From contig RHAS01000037.1 in the NCBI GenBank assembly GCA_010028615.1, positions 1 to 7,320 of the forward strand: a stretch of 7,320 bases of DNA, written 5' to 3'. This DNA comes from Actinomycetota bacterium (GTDB lineage Bacteria; Actinomycetota; Actinomycetes; Actinomycetales; Microbacteriaceae). The notes under the pieces are model-generated. The model saw only the letters and a program-made list of their open reading frames with translations, ran no database searches and had not been told where the DNA came from. Below are positions 1 through 6,625 of this stretch, in pieces. Position numbers and translations under genes: made by a program. Every line of letters begins with the position of its first letter. Within the stretch, counting starts at the first letter, position 1.

Positions 1-1123
1 CGATTGGTAAAAGGAATGTTGCATCTAAGCTAAGCCCAACAAAATCTGTTTTCTTGTTACTGCGTGCTCTGGCCCGTTCTGCAAGAAGATAACTTACTAT
101 CCCGCCAATAATCATGGCAAGCAGAGTAGCGACAAGGAGATTTCTAATTGAGTTAAACGCCGCTTCAGCGAAAGTGATATTTAGGAGATCGCGATAGCCT
201 CTGGTATCGAGTAGATAGAAGTTTTCTAAACTCAGAGCTCCGGTCTTGTCTCTGAATGCGTTAACTAAAACTAAACAGATTGGAATTACAACAATTCCAA
301 AAGTTAGCAACATAGTAAATAGGAATGTTGGAAGGTCTCTCTTATCGAGCTTCTTTGATTGACCGGATTTTGGTTCAAAGCTAAGCGGGTTAGCTCCTCC
401 CCATCGGCTTGCAGTAAAGGCCACCAAACTGAAGATGACTTGAAGTAGTGCCAGTGCTGCACCGTGCTGGAAGTCTAGACGCTGTAAAACGGCTATGCTC
501 AAAGCGGTTTCTAGGGTATTTATTTGTCCGCCACCTAGTGAGAGCACGATCCCGTAGGTGCTTGCGCAGTAGAGCATGATGATGGCAGAAGATGATCTGA
601 TCGAGGTGGCCAGCTGGGGCAAAATAACTGTGAATGCCGTTCTTAGCCTTCCCGCTCCGCCAAGTTCTGCCTCTTCCTCAGTTTCATCGGCGATGTTTTG
701 CCACTGTGCTCCAACAGTTCTAACTACCACCGCAAAATTGGCAAATACATTGGCAAAGATAATTGCAACAACCGGGTCAAAGCCTCCGAAGGGTCTGGCA
801 AATTCAATTACCGCCATTGCTACTACCAGGCTTGGCAGCATAAAAGGCACAGTGATTACCGACCTAAGTAGGTTTGCCCCATAAAAAGATCTCCTATAAA
901 AGATGTATGCGGCGGGTATCCCGACAAGTAGTGACAGCAGTGTGGAAAGTGCCGCCTGCCAAAAGGTGAACCAGAGTACCTGCCAGACACTTATATTGCT
1001 TGAATCTCCAGAACCAAGGTGCTCGCCAAATCCCAACTGCAACACTGACAGCAGCGGAAAGTAGAAGGCTAGCCCCATAAATACAAAGGGGATAACCCAG
1101 AGAAGTTTTGAACTACGGGGCAA
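1..1123 (-). CDS. thiP: Thiamine ABC transporter permease (ThiP-like), partial at left edge
   Basis: This is a membrane permease of a binding-protein-dependent ABC importer, probably for thiamine or TPP because it directly follows the thiamine-binding protein gene. Translating the minus strand from TTG at 1123-1121 gives 374 codons with no stop before the window edge, so the C-terminus lies outside. Visible are an N-terminal membrane segment (residues about 8-30), several further hydrophobic segments, and the ABC-permease EAA loop at about residues 150-170 (EEAELGG followed by the conserved LP). A second permease half begins at about 265, as in the fused double-domain ThiP family of roughly 500 or more residues. 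The start overlaps the thiB stop by 11 nt, which suggests translational coupling. A TTG at 1129 and an ATG at 1078 are alternative starts, and no clear Shine-Dalgarno settles the choice. The ATPase gene (thiQ) would be expected beyond the left edge. The permease family is certain; the substrate is inferred from the neighbour. Confidence 0.9.
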   Translation of the reverse strand, partial: MPRSSKLLWVIPFVFMGLAFYFPLLSVLQLGFGEHLGSGDSSNISVWQVLWFTFWQAALSTLLSLLVGIPAAYIFYRRSFYGANLLRSVITVPFMLPSLVVAMAVIEFARPFGGFDPVVAIIFANVFANFAVVVRTVGAQWQNIADETEEEAELGGAGRLRTAFTVILPQLATSIRSSSAIIMLYCASTYGIVLSLGGGQINTLETALSIAVLQRLDFQHGAALALLQVIFSLVAFTASRWGGANPLSFEPKSGQSKKLDKRDLPTFLFTMLLTFGIVVIPICLVLVNAFRDKTGALSLENFYLLDTRGYRDLLNITFAEAAFNSIRNLLVATLLAMIIGGIVSYLLAERARARSNKKTDFVGLSLDATFLLPI

Positions 1124-2084
1124 CTTCAAAGACCCAATTGAAATCAGCTAACCATTTTTCACGGTTGGCGCTGATATCTAGCTTGTCACCAACAATCGAG
1201 TTTGCCGGCTTGGCATTTTTCTCCCATGCTTCTGGAAGCTTGACACTCTTGTCGATCGGATAGACATACATGCTTTCAGGTAATGCACTCTGAAAGCTCT
1301 TGCCAAGCATGAATGCGATAAATGCATTAGCTGCGTCAGGGTTCTTGGCATTAGCTAACACACCTGCATATTCGGTTTGTCTAAAGCAATCTTTTAGTAG
1401 TGCTTGAGTTTTGGGTTTTCCTTGTTCATCAACTTCGTAAGCAGGTGAAGAGGAATAGGAGAGAACTATTGGATATTTACCCTTACCTGATGATCCAGAA
1501 AAGTCTGTGTAGTAAGCGTCTTCCCAACTTGCAGCAACCTTCACACCGTTATCGCGAAGAGCTAGCCACCACCAAACTGGTTCTGGTATGTCTTGCGGGT
1601 TGTTTAGGTAGGCGTATGTAGCTGCAAGAAAAGCAAGTCCTGGTGAAGAGGTATTTGGATTGGAAACAACTGTTAAGTTTTTGTATTTCGGTTCAGTTAG
1701 TTCTTTCCAATGAGCTGGAATAGCAAGGTTATTTTCTTTGAAGTAATTTAGATCAACATTGAAACAGACATCTGCGTAGTCGATTGCTTTGAGGTCACCA
1801 TCGATGATTTTGCTTTTCGTTGCCACAGGCGAGAACGTGTTATCTATCCCATAGACAACATCTGCTATTGGTGAATCTTTGGTGAGCACTAATTTAGATG
1901 TCATCGCGCCGACATCACCCGCTCTAACCAAACTTAGTTTGTATCCAGAATCCTTTTCAAATTCAGCAATTAGTTCATCACTGATTGCGAAAGAATCATG
2001 CGCTACAACAGTTACGGTTTGTATTTGTGGGCTGCATGAGCTCAATGCAAGAACAGCTAGACAGATGGCGATTAGGCGTTTCAT
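1113..2084 (-). CDS. thiB: Thiamine ABC transporter substrate-binding lipoprotein
   Basis: This is the extracytoplasmic binding protein that captures thiamine or its phosphates and delivers them to the ThiP permease. The 323-residue product starts with a lipoprotein signal peptide: MKR, a hydrophobic stretch, then the lipobox LSSC with Cys17 as the predicted lipid anchor. ThiB/TbpA-family motifs follow in order: VVYGIDNTF at 77-84, TSSPGLAF at 145-152, the SWEDAYYTDFSGSSGKG region at about 186-202, LSYSSSPA at 208-215, and MYVYP at 272-276. The length is near the family's usual 320-350. The stretch between NTF and the IDYADVC motif (about 85-107) looks somewhat shorter than in homologues I remember; I cannot tell whether that is natural. 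The ATG at 2084 has a strong Shine-Dalgarno (GGAAGG) just upstream. Upstream lies a truncated TPP riboswitch, so the usual thiamine feedback control is probably lost in this sequence. thiP follows with an 11-nt overlap. Confidence 0.93.
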   Translation of the reverse strand: MKRLIAICLAVLALSSCSPQIQTVTVVAHDSFAISDELIAEFEKDSGYKLSLVRAGDVGAMTSKLVLTKDSPIADVVYGIDNTFSPVATKSKIIDGDLKAIDYADVCFNVDLNYFKENNLAIPAHWKELTEPKYKNLTVVSNPNTSSPGLAFLAATYAYLNNPQDIPEPVWWWLALRDNGVKVAASWEDAYYTDFSGSSGKGKYPIVLSYSSSPAYEVDEQGKPKTQALLKDCFRQTEYAGVLANAKNPDAANAFIAFMLGKSFQSALPESMYVYPIDKSVKLPEAWEKNAKPANSIVGDKLDISANREKWLADFNWVFEVAP

Positions 2085-2088
2085 TATT

Positions 2089-2130
2089 TCCTTCCTACGC
2101 TGGCATTACCCAGATCAGGTTTGACGGTCC
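2089..2130 (-). promoter_or_regulatory. Truncated TPP riboswitch (THI element), 3' half only
   Basis: Upstream of thiB the minus strand reads GACCGTCAAACCTGATCTGG, then GTAATGCCAGCGTAGGAAGG. This is a near-perfect match to the conserved 3' part of the TPP aptamer. The P5 stem is visible: CTGG (plus-strand 2110-2113) pairs with CCAG (2100-2103) around a GTAATG loop, and ACCT/AGG of P4 flank it. This is the pyrophosphate-sensing arm. The 5' strand of P1/P2, helix P3 and the diagnostic CTGAGA that binds the pyrimidine ring are absent. The upstream sequence is instead MFS coding sequence. As it stands the element should not bind TPP. The identity of the remnant is seen directly; the loss of function is inferred from known aptamer structure. 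Confidence 0.88.
2090..2095 (-). promoter_or_regulatory. Shine-Dalgarno of thiB
   Basis: GGAAGG lies 5 nt before the thiB ATG (2084-2082) on the minus strand. It is the clearest ribosome binding site in the window and fixes the thiB start. It sits at the 3' end of the riboswitch remnant. In an intact TPP riboswitch of this layout the closing P1 helix would mask it when ligand is bound. Here the pairing 5' strand is missing. Confidence 0.8.
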
Positions 2131-3690
2131 AATAACAACCACACTGGCAGAAATAAACACGCTATTTGCTGATTGAGCAAAAGCGTCTTTGATTGGGTTG
2201 GCTAGCTCTGGGCTAGCGGTTTTCAAGAAAGAAGAGTCGTATTGGATCATTGAGCCTAGGTCTTGGTTCTGGGTAAAGGCGGCATTTCTTGGATCGGCAA
2301 GGAGAGCAGGGTTTGCCATGATGGCTGCCTTGATTGCTTTTGCCATCTCTTCGCCTTTATCGGCAAGGGTGTTAAACAAGATAGAGAGGAATACAGCAAC
2401 ACCTAGTGTTCCACCCATCTGCCTAAAGAAGGTAGAGGAGCTAGTAGCAACACCGATGTCTTTAGCTTCAACTGCGTTCTGTGAAGCAATCGTTAGTGTC
2501 TGCATCATCTGACCTAAGCCAAGTCCCATCAGCACCATACCGATTGAGACCTGCCAGATTTGCCATTGGTAGTTCAATGTAGACAGGTAAATGTATGCAA
2601 CCGCCATACAAGCTGTTCCGCAGATCATGAAGATTTTGTATTTGCCGGTATTGCTGGTGATTCTTCCGCTGATAATCGAAGCACTCATCATTCCGATTAC
2701 CATCGGAATCATCAGGTAACCAGCTTCAGTCGGCGAGGCACCGTAAACAATTTGTAGCACTAGCGGTAGTGAAATCATTCCACCGAACATTCCAATACCG
2801 ATGATTACACCCAGTAGTGTGGTCAGCGAGAAAGTTGAAGACTTAAACAAATGCAAAGGCAAAATTGCATCTGGTCCCATTTGTTTTTCAACCCAAATAA
2901 ACGCTGCAATACCAAAACCACCAATTACATAAGCGGCAATAGAGTTCCATGAACCCCAGCCCCACTCTCTACCTTGTTCCGCTACAACCAACAGTGGAAC
3001 TACACCGATGATGATGGTGACAACTCCCCACCAGTCAATGCGCTTTGATTTGCTTTCCTGGTGTGGAACATGCAGGAAGGAAACCACTAGTGCTAATGCA
3101 ATGAGTCCTATCGGTAGATTCATCAAGAAGATCCAGCGCCAACCGGTGATACCGATAAAGCTATCCATACCGGCAAGTAGTCCACCGATTAGCGGACCAA
3201 GAACAGAGGATGTTCCAAATACTGCAAGAAACATTCCTTGGTATCTTGCTCTCTCTCGAGGTGGAACAATGTCGGCAAGAATAGTTAGTGCGAGTGCAAA
3301 TAAACCTCCAGCACCGATACCTTGGATTGCTCTAAAGGCGGCCAGCTCATACATAGATGTTGCAAAACCGCAGATAACTGATCCGAGAATAAAAATTGAG
3401 ATGGCAATAATAAAGAGGTATCTTCTACCAAAAATGTCACCGAGCTTGCCGTAAATTGGTGTTGCAATGGTTGATGTAATCAAATAAGCAGTGGTAACCC
3501 AGGCTTGCGCAGATAGACCATTTAGGTCATCTGCAATTGTTCGCATTGCGGTTCCCACTACGCTTTGATCCAAAGCGGAGAGGAACATACCTGCCATCAG
3601 ACCAAACAGCACAAACATGATTTGCCTGTGGGTCATGATGCCGGTTTTAGCTGATTCTGCTGCTGCTGCTTTTCTATCTGCACGCGCCAA
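2095..3690 (-). CDS. EmrB/QacA-type MFS efflux transporter, C-terminus truncated
   Basis: This is a proton-driven multidrug exporter of the 14-helix DHA2 family, in the cytoplasmic membrane. Typical signatures are seen: MFVLFGLMAGMFLSALDQSV in helix 1 (with the D of the ALDQ motif), GKLGDIFGRR (motif A) between helices 2 and 3, RAIQGIGAGG (motif B), GPLIGG (motif C), and GVATSSSTFFRQMGGTLG late in the protein. The drug or substrate cannot be told. The end is abnormal: after SVFISASVVVI, the first part of the last helix, the frame enters a TPP-riboswitch remnant that encodes GPSNLIWVMPA, and it stops at TAG 2097-2095. The rest of helix 14 and the usual charged tail are missing. Start choice: the frame stays open to GTG 3747, but that would overlap the vanY coding sequence and has no ribosome site. 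TTG 3690 has purine-rich AGAAAAGAG a few bases upstream and leaves a 42-bp gap to the divergent vanY, so I prefer it (531 residues). An ATG further in (MTHRQIM) is also possible. Confidence 0.85.
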   Translation of the reverse strand: MARADRKAAAAESAKTGIMTHRQIMFVLFGLMAGMFLSALDQSVVGTAMRTIADDLNGLSAQAWVTTAYLITSTIATPIYGKLGDIFGRRYLFIIAISIFILGSVICGFATSMYELAAFRAIQGIGAGGLFALALTILADIVPPRERARYQGMFLAVFGTSSVLGPLIGGLLAGMDSFIGITGWRWIFLMNLPIGLIALALVVSFLHVPHQESKSKRIDWWGVVTIIIGVVPLLVVAEQGREWGWGSWNSIAAYVIGGFGIAAFIWVEKQMGPDAILPLHLFKSSTFSLTTLLGVIIGIGMFGGMISLPLVLQIVYGASPTEAGYLMIPMVIGMMSASIISGRITSNTGKYKIFMICGTACMAVAYIYLSTLNYQWQIWQVSIGMVLMGLGLGQMMQTLTIASQNAVEAKDIGVATSSSTFFRQMGGTLGVAVFLSILFNTLADKGEEMAKAIKAAIMANPALLADPRNAAFTQNQDLGSMIQYDSSFLKTASPELANPIKDAFAQSANSVFISASVVVIGPSNLIWVMPA

Positions 3691-3716
3691 GGCGTTCTCT
3701 TTTCTACTGTTACCGA

Positions 3717-3722
3717 AAGTTA
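3717..3722 (-). promoter_or_regulatory. Possible -10 of the MFS gene
   Basis: The minus strand carries TAACTT. A transcript starting about 7 nt later would have a leader of about 20 nt containing AGAAAAGAG before the TTG at 3690. The hexamer overlaps the -10 candidate of vanY on the other strand. No -35 box is evident. This is inference from position only. Confidence 0.3.
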
Positions 3723-3726
3723 GACT
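3721..3726 (+). promoter_or_regulatory. -10 hexamer of leaderless vanY
   Basis: TAGACT fits TANNNT and is followed by exactly 6 nt and then the vanY ATG (3733). Transcription would begin at or next to the A of the ATG, giving a leaderless mRNA. This agrees with the absence of a Shine-Dalgarno. pheA and serS show the same layout. No TTGACA-like -35 is seen at the usual spacing. Confidence 0.5.
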
Positions 3727-3732
3727 TAGTGA

Positions 3733-4455
3733 ATGGCCAAAAGACACTTCATTAGAGCACTGCTCGTGGTGGGATTTGGTCTTCTCGGGTTCGGAATGTT
3801 TCCCTCGGTAGATAACCCTACACCCGCTAAAGCCCTAGATTTAGGCACTCACAGCATTGATGATCCAGCATCAATCTGGGTAGTAGTCAATAAAACTCGC
3901 CCGCTAAATCCAATCAAATACAAGCCAGCAGACTTGGTCGTGCCTGGCTTTGGGCCACTAAATGCCAACCCTTATCAGCATTCGATGCGTAAGGATGTTG
4001 CCAGCGCAGCTGAAAGATTAGCCAAGGCTATGTATTCATCTGGCAAGGGAAGACTTGTAATTCAAAGCGCATACCGTTCCTATAGCACTCAAAAGACGGT
4101 CCATGATCGCCAAGTCGCTCGTCTTGGTCTAGCTGCTGGCGAAGCGCTGGCTGCCAGAGCTGGATATTCCGAACATCAAACAGGTCTAGCTATCGATGTC
4201 TCTGCTAGAAATCAAGGATGTCAAATACGCGTTTGCTTTGGCGGCACTAAAGCGGGTTCTTGGTTGAAAGCGAACGCCTATCGCTGGGGTTTTATTATTC
4301 GCTATCCAAAATATGCAACTGCAGTTACCGGCTATCAGTACGAACCTTGGCATCTGAGGTTTGTCGGAACAGCTTTGGCTAAAGAGATGAAAGAAAAAGG
4401 AATCAATACCTTAGAGCAGTACTTTGGTCTACCATCGGCACCTAACTACCCATAA
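3733..4455 (+). CDS. Secreted D-alanyl-D-alanine carboxypeptidase, VanY/M15B family
   Basis: This is a zinc peptidase that trims the terminal D-Ala from peptidoglycan stem peptides outside the membrane. The 240-residue protein starts with a signal peptide: MAKRHFIR, a hydrophobic core at about 9-23, and a likely signal peptidase site after AKA at 32-34. The M15 catalytic core is complete: SAYRSYSTQ at 112-120, SEHQTGLAID at 146-155 (zinc ligands His148 and Asp155), GFIIRYP at 186-192, and EPWHLRFVG at 204-212 (Glu204 the likely general base, His207 the third zinc ligand). Cys163 and Cys168 flank a short loop and probably form the disulphide common in secreted members. The gene is divergent from the MFS gene and 18 bp upstream of pheA. 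It has no Shine-Dalgarno, so the leaderless promoter supports ATG 3733. A role in glycopeptide resistance should not be assumed: no VanS/VanR/VanX partners are seen, and housekeeping cell-wall remodelling is more likely. Confidence 0.9.
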   Translation: MAKRHFIRALLVVGFGLLGFGMFPSVDNPTPAKALDLGTHSIDDPASIWVVVNKTRPLNPIKYKPADLVVPGFGPLNANPYQHSMRKDVASAAERLAKAMYSSGKGRLVIQSAYRSYSTQKTVHDRQVARLGLAAGEALAARAGYSEHQTGLAIDVSARNQGCQIRVCFGGTKAGSWLKANAYRWGFIIRYPKYATAVTGYQYEPWHLRFVGTALAKEMKEKGINTLEQYFGLPSAPNYP

Positions 4456-4461
4456 CTGCAT

Positions 4462-4467
4462 TAACCT
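4462..4467 (+). promoter_or_regulatory. -10 hexamer of leaderless pheA
   Basis: TAACCT lies in the short gap after vanY, followed by 6 nt (TTATCT) and ATG 4474. The spacing is the same as at vanY and serS. No ribosome binding site precedes the ATG. This implies that pheA is transcribed from its own start rather than only by read-through from vanY. Confidence 0.5.
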
Positions 4468-4473
4468 TTATCT

Positions 4474-5342
4474 ATGGCAAAAAGTAAAAACAGCTCGCTA
4501 ACCTACGCCTTTTTGGGTCCGGTAGGTACCTTCACCGAGCTTGCCCTGGATCAAGTCAAAGAGGCAAAAAATGCCAAGCGGAAAACTCCATCGAAGGTGG
4601 AGTTAGTGCAACTCTCGATGCATTAGCTAATACATCTAATATCCGCATCTTTGGTGAGTATCTAGTCCCAGTGACTTTTAATCTTGTCGCCAAGCCTGGA
4701 ACAAAACTAAGCGATGTGAAAATCATTTCAACTCACCCAACCGCCTATGCCCAGTGTCGCGGTTGGCTGGCCGATAACTTAGCCAAGCATTCACACATTC
4801 CAGCAACTTCAACTGCTGCTGCGGCAGTTGCTCTTCTAGAGGGTGAAAGCACAGCTCAGGCTGCAATTGCAGCAAAGAGCATCACAAGTCACTACAAGCT
4901 AACTGTTTTGGCAAAAAACATCGGCGATAACAAAAATGCTCAAACTAGATTTATTGAAATTGGTTTAGCTGACGCACCAGCTCCGAGAACCGGTAGAGAT
5001 AAAACATCAGTTATTGTCGAGCTTCCTGATGATCGACCAGGTGGGCTATTAGAGATGCTTGAGCAGTTTGCGGCTCGTGGAGTGAACCTCAGCCGAATTG
5101 AATCAAGACCATTAGGAGATCAACTTGGTCGCTATCGGTTCAACATTGATGCTCAGGGTCACATCGAAGACCAAGCGCTAGCCGAAGCTCTTATGGGGCT
5201 GCATCGGTTTAGCCCGAAGGTGGTCTTTCTCGGTTCTTACCCAAGAGCAGATCGCGGCAAGAGCCAACATCGGGGAAATAATTCAAATAAAGAGTTTGTC
5301 GACGCCGAAAGCTGGCTAAAGCAGCTACGTAAGGGACGCTAA
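4474..5342 (+). pseudogene. pheA: Prephenate dehydratase, broken by internal deletion and frameshift
   Basis: The intact enzyme converts prephenate to phenylpyruvate in phenylalanine synthesis and is inhibited by Phe through a C-terminal ACT domain. Reading from ATG 4474 gives the family's N-terminus (YAFLGPVGTFTE, then QVKEAKNA). It then runs out of register and stops at TAG 4624-4626 after 50 codons. The rest of the protein is in the -1 frame from about 4581: ENSIEGGVSATLDALA, then GEYLVPVTFNLVAKPG, the catalytic TRF motif (4944-4952), an ACT domain (about 5004-5258) with the Phe-binding ESRP motif (5100-5111), and a stop at 5342. From memory of homologues, about 25 residues between QVKEA and ENS are missing, including the conserved segment that leads into the ENS substrate-binding motif. 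A simple joint would have removed a number of bases equal to 1 modulo 3. The GTG at 4671 opens a C-terminal ORF but lies mid-domain and is not a credible start. Either the strain lost PheA or the assembly is collapsed here. Confidence 0.88.
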
Positions 5343-5345
5343 AGG

Positions 5346-5351
5346 TAACCT
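5346..5351 (+). promoter_or_regulatory. -10 hexamer of leaderless serS
   Basis: TAACCT is followed by 6 nt (AGAAAC) and ATG 5358. The hexamer and spacing are the same as at pheA. It sits in the 15-nt gap between the pheA stop and serS, so this essential gene has a promoter of its own and need not depend on transcription through the damaged pheA. Confidence 0.5.
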
Positions 5352-5357
5352 AGAAAC

Positions 5358-6623
5358 ATGATTGACCCGAATCTGCTGCGTGAAAACCCCGAAGCCATTA
5401 AGGCTTCGCAACGTGCACGCGGTGCCAGTGAAGCTCTGGTTGATCAGGCCGTAGCAGCCGATGTTGCCTGGCGTAAGGCTTTAGTAGATTTTGAAAATCT
5501 GCGTGCTGAGCAAAACAGTAAATCAAAGCTGGTTGCCCAAGCAGCCAAAGAAGACAAGCCAGCGTTGATTGCCGCTAGCCAAGAATTAGCTGGCCAGGTA
5601 AAAACTGCTGAGGCTAATGCCAATAGCAAAGAAGAAGAATTACAAAAAATACTTTGGCAAATAGAGAATGTTGTTATTCCTTCTGTCCCGGTAGGCGGAG
5701 AAGACGATTTTGTTGTTATTCGTGAAGAGGGCGTGAAACCGCAGTTTAGTTTTAAGGCGCAGGATCACGTGGCTCTTGGTGAGTCACTAGATCTGATTGA
5801 CATCGAGCGCGGAGCAAAAATCTCTGGTTCACGGTTTTATTTTCTAAAAGGTTGGGGAGCCAGATTAGAGCTAGCCCTGATGAACATGGCTTTAGATCAA
5901 GCATCTCGAGCAGGTTTCACCGCGCTGATTACACCGACTTTGGTAAAACCAGAAGTGATGGCCGGTACTGGATTTTTAGGCGCTCACTCTGATGAGATTT
6001 ATTATTTGCCGGCCGATGAACTTTATTTGACCGGTACCAGCGAAGTTGCTTTGGCTGGTTATCACAGCGACGAAATCATTGACTTATCAACCGGTCCACT
6101 CCGTTACGCCGGTTGGTCAACCTGTTATCGCCGCGAGGCAGGAAGCCACGGTAAAGATACCCGTGGCATTTTGCGGGTGCACCAATTTAACAAGCTAGAG
6201 ATGTTTAGTTACGTGGCACCAGAAGACGCAGAAGCGGAACACGAAAGGCTGTTGGCTTGGCAAGAGCAGATGCTAAAAGCCTGCGAACTTCCATATCGAG
6301 TAATTGATATTGCAGCCGGTGATCTTGGTTCTTCGGCAGCAAGGAAGTATGACATCGAGGCTTGGGTACCAGCCCAGGAAACTTATCGAGAGTTAACCTC
6401 CACCTCGAACTGCACCTCATTCCAAGCTAGAAGACTAAACATTCGTTATCGCAAAGAAGATGGTAAGACTGCAACTGCGGCAACTCTAAACGGAACACTA
6501 GCAACCACTAGATGGCTAGTTGCAATTTTGGAAAATCACCAACAGGCGGATGGATCAATTCGAGTTCCAGCTGCGCTTAGACCATACCTCGGTGGTATTG
6601 AAGTCATTGAGCAAAAAGGCTGA
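5358..6623 (+). CDS. serS: Seryl-tRNA synthetase
   Basis: This is a cytoplasmic class II synthetase that activates serine with ATP and charges tRNA-Ser (and tRNA-Sec where present). The 421 residues match the usual bacterial length. The start [17 protein letters not shown] is the typical SerRS N-terminus. An alpha-helical antiparallel coiled-coil tRNA-binding arm covers about residues 28-105, rich in Ala, Glu and Lys. The catalytic core carries GTSEVAL at 226-232 (TxE serine-binding motif at 227-229), motif 2 from GWSTCYRRE (252-260) through RVHQFNK (273-279), [13 protein letters not shown] (347-359), and motif 3 NGTLATTRW (378-386) with Arg385 for ATP. Nothing essential is missing. There is no Shine-Dalgarno; a leaderless promoter fits ATG 5358. 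The HAD phosphatase gene follows after 2 nt and is probably co-transcribed. Confidence 0.98.
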   Translation: MIDPNLLRENPEAIKASQRARGASEALVDQAVAADVAWRKALVDFENLRAEQNSKSKLVAQAAKEDKPALIAASQELAGQVKTAEANANSKEEELQKILWQIENVVIPSVPVGGEDDFVVIREEGVKPQFSFKAQDHVALGESLDLIDIERGAKISGSRFYFLKGWGARLELALMNMALDQASRAGFTALITPTLVKPEVMAGTGFLGAHSDEIYYLPADELYLTGTSEVALAGYHSDEIIDLSTGPLRYAGWSTCYRREAGSHGKDTRGILRVHQFNKLEMFSYVAPEDAEAEHERLLAWQEQMLKACELPYRVIDIAAGDLGSSAARKYDIEAWVPAQETYRELTSTSNCTSFQARRLNIRYRKEDGKTATAATLNGTLATTRWLVAILENHQQADGSIRVPAALRPYLGGIEVIEQKG

Positions 6624-6625
6624 GC

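Noticed and set aside
576..884. Plus-strand open frame of 102 codons
   Set aside because: It is the antisense shadow of the thiP permease gene, which is open over the whole region on the minus strand with a clear EAA loop. The peptide is Ser/Ala/Thr-rich with no recognisable domain.
3008..3454. Plus-strand open frame of 148 codons and other long frames opposite the MFS gene
   Set aside because: They are antisense to a well-conserved membrane protein, with low-complexity translations and no ribosome site.
3657..3670. Run of GCA/TGC triplets as a variable repeat
   Set aside because: There are only four alanine codons in the hydrophilic N-terminal tail of the MFS protein. This is ordinary for such tails.
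3733..4455. VanY-like gene as part of a vancomycin resistance cluster
   Set aside because: No vanR/S, vanH, vanX or ligase gene is nearby. The neighbours are housekeeping genes, and M15B carboxypeptidases are common in actinobacterial cell-wall turnover.
4671..5342. Stand-alone 223-residue gene starting at GTG 4671
   Set aside because: The same frame continues upstream to 4581 with conserved prephenate dehydratase sequence (ENSIEGG, GEYLVPV). The GTG is mid-domain and has no start signals, so this is the rear part of the broken pheA.
5344..5352. Palindrome AGGTAACCT before serS as an operator
   Set aside because: It is too short, and it coincides with the -10 hexamer. The similar TAACCT before pheA is not flanked as a palindrome, so chance is the simpler explanation.
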